The notes beneath the pieces are model-generated. The model was not told where the DNA came from and did not search any database. It saw only the letters and a list, made by a program, of their open reading frames with translations. From Gaiellasilicea sp963850995 (GTDB lineage: Bacteria; Actinomycetota; Thermoleophilia; Gaiellales; Gaiellaceae), in assembly GCA_963850995.1 (NCBI GenBank), contig CAWKNQ010000014.1, positions 251,100-315,099 of the forward strand: 64,000 bases of DNA, given 5' to 3'. The position numbers and the translations under genes were made by a program. Position 1 is the first letter of the stretch. Every line of letters starts with the position of its first letter. Below are positions 45,843-53,444 of this stretch, in pieces.

Positions 45843-46702
45843 CGATCGACCTCGACAAGGTCGTCGCGATCGACGTCCACACGCACGCCGAGGTCGGCCG
45901 CACCGGCGAGGACGGCCTCCGCCCCGAATGGCGCGAGGCCGCGCTGAAGTACTTCGGCGAAGGTGGCACGCCGACGGTGGAGGACGTCGCCGCCTACTAC
46001 CGCGAGCGGAACATGGCGGCGGTCGTGTTCACCGTCGACGCCGAGACCGTCACGGGTCGCGCAGCCGTGCGAAACGAGGAGATCGCGGAGGTCGCCGCCG
46101 CCAACGCCGATGTCCTGATCCCGTTCGCGAGCGTCGACCCCAACAAGCCGAACGCCGTCGACGAGGCGCGACGCCTGATCCGCGATCACGCGGTGCGCGG
46201 GTTCAAGTTCCACCCCAACCTCCAGGCGTTCTTCCCGAACGACCGCTCGTTCTACCCGCTGTACGAGGTGATCGAGGAGGCGGGCATCCCTGCCCTCTTC
46301 CACACCGGGCACTCCGGGATCGGGTCGGGCCTTCCGGGCGGCGGCGGCATCCGCCTCAAGTACTCGAACCCGATGTACGTCGACGACGTCGCGGTCGACT
46401 TCCCGAACCTGAAGATCGTGCTCGCGCACCCGTCGTTCCCCTGGCAGGACGAGGCGATCTCCGTCGCGCTGCACAAGCAGCAGGTGTACATCGATCTCTC
46501 CGGATGGTCGCCGAAGTACTTCCCGCCCCAGCTCGTCCGCTACGCGAACACCCAGTTGCGCGACCGAGTCCTCTTCGGGTCCGACTTTCCGCTGATCACA
46601 CCCGACCGCTGGCTCAAAGACTTCGAGCAGGCCGACTTCAAGGACGAGGTCAGGCCGCTGATCCTGAAGGAGAACGCGGCCCGCTTGCTCGGCCTGCGCT
46701 GA
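45839..46702 (+). CDS. Amidohydrolase-2 family metal-dependent hydrolase or decarboxylase (CTG start)
   Basis: 287 residues if started at the CTG at 45839, which overlaps the previous stop as CTGA. This start is needed because the metal-binding H-x-H lies in VVAIDVHTHAEVGR at residues 14-16; the first ATG (near 46013) or GTG (45977) would remove it. Other ligands: KFHPNLQAF, ALFHTGHSG, LAHPSFPW, and Asp in LFGSDFPLI. The family includes ACMSD and gamma-resorcylate decarboxylases and lactonases acting on ring-derived acids. A late step in the cluster's pathway is inferred. Confidence 0.88.
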   Translation: MTIDLDKVVAIDVHTHAEVGRTGEDGLRPEWREAALKYFGEGGTPTVEDVAAYYRERNMAAVVFTVDAETVTGRAAVRNEEIAEVAAANADVLIPFASVDPNKPNAVDEARRLIRDHAVRGFKFHPNLQAFFPNDRSFYPLYEVIEEAGIPALFHTGHSGIGSGLPGGGGIRLKYSNPMYVDDVAVDFPNLKIVLAHPSFPWQDEAISVALHKQQVYIDLSGWSPKYFPPQLVRYANTQLRDRVLFGSDFPLITPDRWLKDFEQADFKDEVRPLILKENAARLLGLR

Positions 46703-46746
46703 GCGCGGCGACGCTCTTAGAACGGCGGCATACCTCGTCCTGCATC

Positions 46747-46941
46747 ATGTGGCCTATCAAGCGGTTCATGATCACGATCGAGGCGCCGAACTGGGAAGAC
46801 TTCGAGGACGTCGAGTTGCCTCGGCTTCCCAAGGTGGGCGAGACGATCGAAACGAAGTACGGAACGTGCCTGGTGACGCGGACCGATTCGCTGCCCGGCA
46901 CTGAGCCGTACGAGGGCAAGATCATCTGCCGAGTGCCCTAG
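46747..46941 (+). CDS. Small hypothetical protein, 64 residues
   Basis: Starts MWPIKRFMITIEAPNWEDFE and ends with KYGTCLVTRTDSLPGTEPYE then GKIICRVP. It is acidic at the start with a beta-rich end. No family recognised. It follows the amidohydrolase by 44 bases on the same strand. Codon use looks coding. A second Met at residue 8 is an alternative start. Confidence 0.5.
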   Translation: MWPIKRFMITIEAPNWEDFEDVELPRLPKVGETIETKYGTCLVTRTDSLPGTEPYEGKIICRVP

Positions 46942-46952
46942 CACCGCCAGCC

Positions 46953-47023
46953 GCGGTCTGGAACGCCCTGCGGTCTGAGCGCTCTGCGGTCTGGAACGCT
47001 CTTGCGGCCGCGGTCTGGAACGC
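46953..47023. repeat. Short direct repeats GCGGTCTGGAACGC
   Basis: Three exact copies (46953-46966, 46986-46999, 47010-47023) and one degenerate copy (near 46969) lie between the small protein gene and tRNA-Trp. No gene is supported here. Confidence 0.6.
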
Positions 47024-47064
47024 CTTTGCGGCCGCGAAGCGGACGCCTTCAGGGACTTTCGCGC

Positions 47065-47096
47065 GATGCACGATCTGCTCCCGCAGATCCTGCATC
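47065..47096 (-). terminator. Strong hairpin downstream of tRNA-Trp
   Basis: GATGCA and GATCTGC pair with GCAGATC and TGCATC across a four-base loop, with one mismatch between the two stems. On the minus strand it begins 14 bases after the tRNA 3' end. No T run follows. It could end transcription or guide 3' processing. Confidence 0.5.
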
Positions 47097-47109
47097 TTGC
47101 GCCAAGAAA

Positions 47110-47182
<73 letters not shown>

Positions 47183-47214
47183 AGGCGTCGAGGCGGATTG
47201 TAGCCTTGGCCGGG

Positions 47215-47391
47215 ATGGTCTCCCAGCGGCACGCGCTCGGGCTGCTCTTCCTCGTCTTGACGCTCGGGTTCGGCCTGATCGCGGTGGCCGCCGGCCGCGC
47301 AGGGGTCTGGGTCGTCGCTCTCGCGGCGGCGGCGCTCGGCGGCTGGATGGGGACGATGTCGCTGCGGCTCTTGAGCAAGAGTCGGCGCTGA
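47215..47391 (+). CDS. Small membrane protein, 58 residues, two predicted helices
   Basis: Almost the whole protein is two hydrophobic helices: ALGLLFLVLTLGFGLIAVAA and GVWVVALAAAALGGWMGTMS, then a basic tail LRLLSKSRR inside. No family is assigned. It lies 19 bases upstream of the sigma-factor gene on the same strand. ATG 47215 is favoured; TTG 47206 is possible. Confidence 0.55.
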   Translation: MVSQRHALGLLFLVLTLGFGLIAVAAGRAGVWVVALAAAALGGWMGTMSLRLLSKSRR

Positions 47392-47410
47392 AGCGGCGTA
47401 TTCTCTCCTC

Positions 47411-48193
47411 GTGGCGACGGTGGAGGACACGGGGGCGCTGTGGAAGCAGTACCGCAAGACCGGCGAACGGGCGCTCCGCGACCGACTGATCCTCACCTAC
47501 GCGCCGCTCGTCAAGTTCGTGGCCGGCCGCCTCGGCAGCGGCCTGCCGGCGCACGTCGACGAGGGCGACCTCGTCTCGTACGGCCTGCTCGGGTTGATCG
47601 GGGCGATCGAGCGCTTCGACCCCGGCCGCGAGGTCAAGTTCGAGACCTACGCGATCGCGCGGATCAGGGGCGCGATCATCGACGAGCTGCGCGCGCTCGA
47701 CTGGGTGCCCCGCTCCGTCCGCGCGCGAGCACGGGACATCGAGCGGGCGATCGCCGAGCTCGAGAAACGCCTCCACCGCGCCCCGACCGACGAGGAGATC
47801 GCAACCAAGCTCGGCCTGACGCAGGACGAGCTCGACTCGAGCCTGTCCGAGATCTCGCGCTCGTCGATCGCCGCGCTGGACGAGCTCTGGACGGTCTCGT
47901 CAGGCGGCGACCAGGTCGCGCTGATCGACACGATCGAGGATACGGAGGGCCCGGCGCCCCAGACCGCGCTCGCGGAGTCCGAGCTGAAGGAGGCGCTCGG
48001 CGACGCGATCTCGCGCCTGCCCGAGCGCGAGAAGCTGGTCGTGACGCTCTACTACTACGAGGAGCTGAACCTGCGCGAGATCGGCGAGGTGCTCGGCGTG
48101 ACCGAGTCGCGCGTCTCGCAGCTGCACACGAAGGCGGTGCTCCGCCTCAAGTCTCGCCTCGGCGGCGGCGCGCGCGCTCCGCTCAACGCCTGA
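47411..48193 (+). CDS. WhiG/FliA-type RNA polymerase sigma factor
   Basis: 260 residues, GTG start. All domains are present: region 2 (LVSYGLLGLIGAIERFDPGR, FETYAIARIRGAIIDELRAL, DWVPRSVRARARDIERAIAE), region 3 (RAPTDEEIATKLGLTQDELD) and region 4 (LPEREKLVVTLYYYEELNLR, EIGEVLGVTESRVSQLHTKA). The RIRGAIIDELRxLDWVPRSVR run is typical of the flagellar/sporulation sigma-28 group. No flagellar genes are in the window. Its targets here are unknown. Confidence 0.93.
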   Translation: MATVEDTGALWKQYRKTGERALRDRLILTYAPLVKFVAGRLGSGLPAHVDEGDLVSYGLLGLIGAIERFDPGREVKFETYAIARIRGAIIDELRALDWVPRSVRARARDIERAIAELEKRLHRAPTDEEIATKLGLTQDELDSSLSEISRSSIAALDELWTVSSGGDQVALIDTIEDTEGPAPQTALAESELKEALGDAISRLPEREKLVVTLYYYEELNLREIGEVLGVTESRVSQLHTKAVLRLKSRLGGGARAPLNA

Positions 48194-48252
48194 CCGTTCC
48201 GGCGTCGTTACGATTCGCCTCCCGACCACGTCAGCGAGGAGGAGCTGTTCGC

Positions 48253-50307
48253 ATGCCCGCATTCGAGCCCGGAAAGATCCGCAATGTCGCCGTCGTCGGA
48301 CACCGCGGCACGGGAAAGACCTCGCTCGTCGAGGCGCTCCTCTTCCAGGCAGGCGAGACGAACCGGCTCGGCACGATCGACGCGGGCTCGACGATTGCGG
48401 ACTGGGACGACGACGAGCAACAACGGAGGATGTCGATCTCGCTCTCGCTCACCCACGCCGAGTGGCAGGAGCGGAAGATCAACCTGGTCGACATCCCAGG
48501 CGACCCGAGCTTCCAGGGCGAGGCGCGCTGCGCGCTGCGGGTGGTCGAGGGCGCGCTCTTCGTCCTCAGCGGCGTGATGGGCGTCGAGGTGGGAACGTCG
48601 CGGGTCTGGGCGCGCGCCGAGGAGCTCGGGATCTCGCGACTGCTCTTCGTCAACATGCTCGACCGCGAGCGGGCCGACTTCTACCGCGCGCTCGGGCAGA
48701 TGCAGGAGCAGCTGTCGGAGCGCTGCGTCGCCGTGCACCTTCCGATCGGCTCGGAGCACGAGCTGACGGGGATCGTCGACATCCTCCACATGTGCTCGTA
48801 CGCGAGCCCGGAGGGCGAAAAGGAGCCGGAGCCGGGCCCCATCCCTGCGGACATGGCCGACATCGTCGCCGAGTACCGCGAGAAGCTGCTCGACGAGGTC
48901 GTCCAGACCGACGAGGCGCTGATGGAGAAGTACCTCGAGGGAGAGGAGCTCGGCGTCGAGGAGGTCGCGCATGCGCTCAAGGACGCCGTCACGCGCGGCG
49001 AGGTCTTCCCGGTCGCCTGCGGCGTCGCGACGAAGAACCTCGGCACCCACGCGCTGCTCGACCTGATCGTCGAGGGCGTTCCTTCGCCGGCGAAGGCGGG
49101 CTCGATCACGCACATCGAGGGCGCCGACACGGCGGCCTTCGTCTTCAAGACGATCGCGGACCCGTTCGCCGGCCGGATCAACCTCTTCCGAGTCCTCCAG
49201 GGCACCGTTCGGCCCGACCAGACGCTGGTCGACGCGCGCACGCACGCGAAGGAGCGGATGGGCTCGCTCCTCTTCCAGCAGGGCAAGGAGCACATCGCGG
49301 CCGAGGAGTTCGGGCCGGGGGACATCGGCGCCGTCGCGAAGCTGAAGGAGGTGCAGACCGGCGACCTCCTGCTCGACAAGGAGGTCGCGACCGACGTGCC
49401 CGAGATCGGGTTCCCCGAGCCGGTGATGAGCTTCGCCGTGACGCCCAAGCACAAGGGCGACGAGGAGAAGGTCGCGGCGGCGATCCGGCGCCTCGCCGAG
49501 GAGGACCCGACGCTGCGGCTGCGCCGCGACCCGCAGACCGGGGAGGAGATCCTCTCCGGGATGAGCCAGATGCACGTCGAGGTCGCGCTCGACCGCGCCA
49601 ACCGTCGCTTCGGCGTCGACGTCGAGCTGCACCCGCCCCGCGTGCCGTACCTCGAGACGATCCGGAAGGAGTCGCGCGCGCACGCCCGATACAAGAAGCA
49701 GACGGGCGGGCGGGGCCAGTTCGGCGACTGCTCGATCGTGCTCGAGCCGCTGGACGGGCACGTGGGCTACGAGTTCGTCGACAAGATCGTCGGCGGCGTG
49801 ATCCCGCAGGGCTTCCGGCCCGCCGTGGACAAGGGGATCCAGGAGGCGATGCACCAGGGCGAGCTCGCCGGCGCGCCGGTGCAAGGCGTGCGCGTGCTGC
49901 TCGTCGACGGCTCCTACCACACGGTCGACTCCTCCGAGATGGCGTTCAAGATCGCAGGCTCGATGGCCTTCAAGGACGCCTACGCGAAGGCCGAGCCGGT
50001 GTTGCTCGAGCCGATCATGGAGCTCGAGGTGACCGTTCCCGACGACGCCGTGGGCGCGATCAACGGCGATCTCAACTCCAGGCGCGGCCGGCTGCAGGGG
50101 ATGGAGCCCGCCGCCGGGATGACGACGATCAAGGCCGAGGTGCCGATGTCGGAGGTGCTCACCTACTCGCAGACGCTCACCTCGCTCACCGGCGGCCGCG
50201 GCGACTACTCGATGCACTTCCTCCGCTACGAGGAGGTGCCCGCCCACGTCGCCCAGAAGGTGATCGAGGAGACGAAGCGCGAGCGAGAAGCCGCCGCAGC
50301 TCATTAG
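48253..50307 (+). CDS. EF-G-like translational GTPase paralogue (FusA2 type), catalytic His replaced
   Basis: 684 residues with the full EF-G domain order: G domain 1-265, domain II, and domains III-V ending near YEEVPAHVAQKVI. G1 is VGHRGTGKTSL. G3 reads LVDIPGDPSF, where EF-G has DTPGH; the His that triggers GTP hydrolysis is Asp. G4 reads VNMLDRE instead of NKMD. These changes separate it from the housekeeping EF-G and resemble the actinobacterial FusA2-type group, whose function is unclear. A role in ribosome rescue, recycling or antibiotic protection is possible. ATG 48253 starts 59 bases after the sigma-factor stop. Confidence 0.9.
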   Translation: MPAFEPGKIRNVAVVGHRGTGKTSLVEALLFQAGETNRLGTIDAGSTIADWDDDEQQRRMSISLSLTHAEWQERKINLVDIPGDPSFQGEARCALRVVEGALFVLSGVMGVEVGTSRVWARAEELGISRLLFVNMLDRERADFYRALGQMQEQLSERCVAVHLPIGSEHELTGIVDILHMCSYASPEGEKEPEPGPIPADMADIVAEYREKLLDEVVQTDEALMEKYLEGEELGVEEVAHALKDAVTRGEVFPVACGVATKNLGTHALLDLIVEGVPSPAKAGSITHIEGADTAAFVFKTIADPFAGRINLFRVLQGTVRPDQTLVDARTHAKERMGSLLFQQGKEHIAAEEFGPGDIGAVAKLKEVQTGDLLLDKEVATDVPEIGFPEPVMSFAVTPKHKGDEEKVAAAIRRLAEEDPTLRLRRDPQTGEEILSGMSQMHVEVALDRANRRFGVDVELHPPRVPYLETIRKESRAHARYKKQTGGRGQFGDCSIVLEPLDGHVGYEFVDKIVGGVIPQGFRPAVDKGIQEAMHQGELAGAPVQGVRVLLVDGSYHTVDSSEMAFKIAGSMAFKDAYAKAEPVLLEPIMELEVTVPDDAVGAINGDLNSRRGRLQGMEPAAGMTTIKAEVPMSEVLTYSQTLTSLTGGRGDYSMHFLRYEEVPAHVAQKVIEETKREREAAAAH

Positions 50308-50316
50308 CGTCGGTGG

Positions 50317-50508
50317 TTAGATCGTCTGCGGTTCGCCCTGCTGCTGAGGCGATTCGCCTTCGCGGAGGCGCTTGATCAGCTCTGTCACGTCGGCGAGCTC
50401 CTGCTCGAGGTCGCGCTGGTATTCGTCCAGCCGCTCGAGCACGTTCTCGCGCGCGTAGAAGCGCGCGCCCAGAGGTGGGCGGCGGCGCTGAAATCTGCGG
50501 TGGTGCAT
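50317..50508 (-). CDS. Small coiled-coil protein coupled to PadR, 63 residues
   Basis: Basic start (MHHRRFQRRRPPLGARFYAR) then a heptad-like helix (NVLERLDEYQRDLEQELADV, TELIKRLREGE). ATG 50508 has a near-perfect ribosome site, AAAGGAGGTGAACAG, that overlaps the PadR stop; ATG 50529 is less likely. Resembles small proteins found next to PadR regulators in Actinobacteria, sometimes described as DUF5320-like, but I cannot confirm this. It may modulate PadR. Confidence 0.65.
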   Translation of the reverse strand: MHHRRFQRRRPPLGARFYARENVLERLDEYQRDLEQELADVTELIKRLREGESPQQQGEPQTI

Positions 50509-50512
50509 CTGT

Positions 50513-50869
50513 TCACCTCCTTTCCGCATGTCGGTCGAGGAAGCGGTCGATCCGGGCGCGGGTGTCGGCGAGTGCGGCGGCCCAGCGCTCGAGGGCGGCG
50601 TGGCCCGCGGGAGTCAGCTCGTAGGTGCGCTTCGCGGGGCCCGGCAGCGTCTCGTCCCACTCGCTCGTGACGAGCCCCTGCTCCTCGAGGGCACGCAGAA
50701 CGCGGTAGAGGTTGCCGACGTCCACGCGCTCCTCGCCGGTCACGGACGGCAGGCGCTCGAGCAGGTCGTAGCCATGGGACGAGCGCTCTCCGAGGAGGAG
50801 GAGGATCGCCGCGACCTGGAAGCGCTCGATCCTGCCGCTTCGCCTACCGTGCCTTCTGCGCCCGTACAT
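50513..50869 (-). CDS. PadR-family transcriptional regulator
   Basis: 118 residues. Winged helix: QVAAILLLLGERSSHGYDLL, ERLPSVTGEERVDVGNLYRV, LRALEEQGLVTSEWDETLPG and KRTYELTPAGHAALERWAAA, which is the PadR signature. A short C-terminal dimer helix follows. The palindrome ATATGT-CTAAT-ACATAT covers its start codon, predicting autorepression. The small coiled-coil gene follows in the same transcript. Ligand unknown. Confidence 0.92.
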   Translation of the reverse strand: MYGRRRHGRRSGRIERFQVAAILLLLGERSSHGYDLLERLPSVTGEERVDVGNLYRVLRALEEQGLVTSEWDETLPGPAKRTYELTPAGHAALERWAAALADTRARIDRFLDRHAERR

Positions 50870-50884
50870 ATGTCTAATACATAT
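50868..50884. promoter_or_regulatory. Predicted PadR operator overlapping its own start codon
   Basis: ATATGT and ACATAT separated by CTAAT, a 17-bp palindrome of the ATGT/ACAT type known for PadR proteins, in otherwise GC-rich DNA. It overlaps the first two bases of the gene and its TA-rich part may also be the -10 region of a leaderless promoter. Confidence 0.7.
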
Positions 50885-50949
50885 AGCAGGCGAAGCCCGG
50901 CGCAGGCCTGGGCCTGTGGAAAGAACGTCAGGAGTGCTACGGTCGCCGC

Positions 50950-51552
50950 ATGCGCGCGACGGCGACGCGGACTTGCGCTATTTGCGAGCGGACCTTGCTC
51001 ATGGGGGAGCACCCGATCCGCTTCTCGCCCGACGGCGGCGAGTACGTGGACGTCTGCGAGCTCTGCGCCGAGATCGCGCTCGAGCACGGCTGGCTGCGCG
51101 AAGGCAGTCAGCCCCTGCCGACCGTGTCGCTGCACGCGCGGCGGCGCCGGCGTGGCCTGGGCAGCCTGCTCGGCGGAGGCAGGCGGGCTGAGGAGGCGCC
51201 GGTCGCGGGCGACCCGATCCTGCGCCGCCTCTCCGAGCCCGAGCTCGCGCTCGTCGAGGCTGCAGACCTCTTCAACCTGAGCCAGCACCGCCGCACCGTC
51301 GCCGGCGTCGCGAAGAGCCTGGGCGCGCCGAAGGCGTCGATCCTCCCGCTCTCGGGGGTGAGCGGCGAGATGATCGTGACGGTGGCGTGGGAGATCTCCT
51401 GGTACCAGTACCGCGTCTCGCCGGACGCCGCGCACCCCGTCCGGATCGTCGAGCGCGGCCACGATCTCGAGGACCTCGAGACCACGTACATGGCCTGGAA
51501 CGCCCACCTCGCCGCCGACGGGCGCCTGATGCCCGACATCGCCCGGATCTAG
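50950..51552 (+). CDS. Zinc-ribbon hypothetical protein, 200 residues
   Basis: The N-terminus has CAICERTLLMGEHPIRF and VDVCELCAEIALEHGW, two C-x2-C pairs that would hold zinc. An Arg-rich linker (LHARRRRRGLGSLLGGG) precedes a C-terminal domain (DLFNLSQHRRTVAGVAKSLG, IVTVAWEISWYQYRVSPDAA) of unknown fold. Probably cytoplasmic and nucleic-acid or protein binding. Divergent from PadR. Confidence 0.75.
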   Translation: MRATATRTCAICERTLLMGEHPIRFSPDGGEYVDVCELCAEIALEHGWLREGSQPLPTVSLHARRRRRGLGSLLGGGRRAEEAPVAGDPILRRLSEPELALVEAADLFNLSQHRRTVAGVAKSLGAPKASILPLSGVSGEMIVTVAWEISWYQYRVSPDAAHPVRIVERGHDLEDLETTYMAWNAHLAADGRLMPDIARI

Positions 51553-51558
51553 GGCCCC

Positions 51559-52194
51559 GTGCCCGACTCCGGGACGCTGCTGCTGTTCGCCGCCGCAGCG
51601 CTGGCGCTGATCGTCGTGCCCGGCCCGGCGGTGCTCTACATCGTCGCTCAGTCGATCGACCGCGGACGGACGGCCGGGCTCGTCTCCGCATTGGGGGTCG
51701 CGGCGGGCGGCCTCGTCCACGTCACTGCGGCGGCGATCGGGCTCTCGTCCCTGCTCGTCTCCTCGGCGACCGCCTTCGCCGTCGTCAAGTACGCGGGCGC
51801 CGCCTACCTGATCGGGCTCGGCCTGCACACGCTCTTCGTTCGCCGCGAGGAGGCGCCTGCTGCGACCGCGCCAGCGGAGCGGCGCCTGCGCCGTGTCTTC
51901 TGGCAGGGCGCCGTCGTCAACGTGCTCAACCCGAAGACGGCGCTCTTCTTCTTCGCCTTCCTGCCGCAGTTCGTGGATCCCGAGAAGGGATCGACCGGCC
52001 TCCAGATCGCCGTTCTCGGGCTCGTCTTCGTCGTCGTGGCCGTCGTCAGCGACAGCATCTGGGCGCTCGCCGCCGGGACCGCGTCCGAGCGCCTCCGCAA
52101 CAGCCGACGCTTCCTCACGCTGCGGCGCTACGTGTCCGGCTCGGTCTTCGTCGGGCTCGGCGCGTTGGCGGCGACGGCGCGGAAGGGCGCGTAG
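51559..52194 (+). CDS. LysE/RhtB-family exporter
   Basis: 211 residues, GTG start, about six membrane helices. The family marker VVPGPAVLYIVAQSIDRGRT is at the N-terminus, and KYAGAAYLIGLGLHTL and GAVVNVLNPKTALFFFAFLP follow as in LysE proteins. It exports amino acids or related small molecules using the proton gradient. It starts seven bases after the zinc-ribbon gene and is followed by a cupin-like gene two bases later. Confidence 0.92.
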   Translation: MPDSGTLLLFAAAALALIVVPGPAVLYIVAQSIDRGRTAGLVSALGVAAGGLVHVTAAAIGLSSLLVSSATAFAVVKYAGAAYLIGLGLHTLFVRREEAPAATAPAERRLRRVFWQGAVVNVLNPKTALFFFAFLPQFVDPEKGSTGLQIAVLGLVFVVVAVVSDSIWALAAGTASERLRNSRRFLTLRRYVSGSVFVGLGALAATARKGA

Positions 52195-52196
52195 TC

Positions 52197-52640
52197 GTGC
52201 CCCGCTGGATCGCGAAGCCGCTCGCGGACGTGCCGACGATCGCGCCCGAGCAAGACGACGACCCGGTCTGGTATCCGCTCCAGCACCACCTCGGCCTCTC
52301 GATGGTCGGTGTCAACGCCTACGTCGCGGCCGAGCCGGGCGTGGCGCTGCTCGAAGAGCACGACGAGCGCGAAAGCGGCCAGGAGGAGCTCTACATCGTC
52401 GTCACAGGCGCGGCGAGGTTCACGCTCGAGGGCGAGGCGGTCGAGGCCACCTCGCCGTTCGTCGTCGCCGTGCTCGACCCGACCGTCACGCGCTCCGCTG
52501 TCTCGGTCGCCGCCGACACGACGCTCGTCGCGCTGGGCGGCGAGCCGCGTCAGGGCTTCCGGTCGAGCTGGAACGAGCGTTGGTTCGCGGGCGTCCCGCG
52601 CGCAGGGGGTGGCCCGGACGCCGCGAATCCCGCAGACTGA
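52197..52640 (+). CDS. Cupin-fold protein, 147 residues
   Basis: GTG start. The cupin barrel contains HHLGLSMVGVNAYVAAEPGV, EEHDERESGQEELYIVVTGA (metal-site motif 1 region) and AARFTLEGEAVEATSPFVVA. The second His motif is poorly kept, so a metal site is uncertain. Immediately after the exporter gene. Function unknown. Confidence 0.7.
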   Translation: MPRWIAKPLADVPTIAPEQDDDPVWYPLQHHLGLSMVGVNAYVAAEPGVALLEEHDERESGQEELYIVVTGAARFTLEGEAVEATSPFVVAVLDPTVTRSAVSVAADTTLVALGGEPRQGFRSSWNERWFAGVPRAGGGPDAANPAD

Positions 52641-52644
52641 GCCG

Positions 52645-52857
52645 ATGATCTACTGCGTCATCCCCCGCGAGCTCGAGGACGACCTCTTCGAGAAGATGGT
52701 CGAGTACTACGAGGACAACCCGAACGTGACCGTGATCGTCGACCGGCGCGAGGGGGACGACCGGCGTAACGGACGCGAGTACGGCGGCAAGCGAGAGCTG
52801 CGCGACCGGCGCCGGGCCCGGATCCCGGGCACCTTCCCGGAGACCGACTCTCCGTAG
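52645..52857 (+). CDS. Small charged hypothetical protein, 70 residues
   Basis: MIYCVIPRELEDDLFEKMVE, YYEDNPNVTVIVDRREGDDR, then a very basic region RRNGREYGGKRELRDRRRAR. A small alpha-beta N-terminus with an Arg-rich tail suggests RNA or DNA contact. It follows the cupin gene by four bases; no family assigned. Confidence 0.65.
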   Translation: MIYCVIPRELEDDLFEKMVEYYEDNPNVTVIVDRREGDDRRNGREYGGKRELRDRRRARIPGTFPETDSP

Positions 52858-52869
52858 TCCTCGTCCGGG

Positions 52870-53394
52870 TTATCCGTACGAGGACGGATTGAAGTAGCTG
52901 ACGCAGCCGGCCGCGCCGAGCTGGCGGAAGAGCGTGCGCAGGCGGGTCGCCTCACGCTCGTAGTCCTGGACCGCCTTCCGCAGGAGACTCTCGTCGTAGC
53001 GCGTCTGCAGCCGGCGGCCGACGAGCTCGTCCTTCGCGTGCTGCTCCGCGAGGCGGCCGACCGCCTCGTCGACCTTCGCGCGGTCGGGCGGGCGGGGAAT
53101 CGCCCGCAGGCTGGCGACGAGTCGGCCCTCGACCGCGGTCGTCTCGACGAAGAGGCGGACCGAGCGCTTCGTGTTCGACTCGCCGGTGGTGCCGGAGCTG
53201 GTCAGCGCTGCGCGCACCGTGTCCAGGCTGTTCACGCACTGCGCGCTGGCGCGCTCGGCCCACGTCTGCGGCTTCGGGAGAGGCGCGGGCAGCGGCGTCT
53301 CTGCCTCGGAGTCGACCGTGCGCAGCCCGACGGCGACCACGCCGGCGAAGACGGCGAGCCCGACTGCGACCGCAGCCACCCAGAGCTTCCACAT
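52870..53394 (-). CDS. Membrane-anchored hypothetical protein, 174 residues
   Basis: One N-terminal membrane helix (LWVAAVAVGLAVFAGVVAVG) followed by an extracytoplasmic helical domain. Two cysteines (SAQCVNSL and AAGCVSYF) may form a disulfide. The pattern (repeated Arg/Glu-rich helices) is common among actinobacterial anchored proteins of unknown role. Divergent from the aldehyde dehydrogenase gene. Confidence 0.65.
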   Translation of the reverse strand: MWKLWVAAVAVGLAVFAGVVAVGLRTVDSEAETPLPAPLPKPQTWAERASAQCVNSLDTVRAALTSSGTTGESNTKRSVRLFVETTAVEGRLVASLRAIPRPPDRAKVDEAVGRLAEQHAKDELVGRRLQTRYDESLLRKAVQDYEREATRLRTLFRQLGAAGCVSYFNPSSYG

Positions 53395-53444
53395 CGTCCC
53401 TCAAATGTAGCCTCGCCGACCGGGTCGTGACTAGACTCAGCCCG

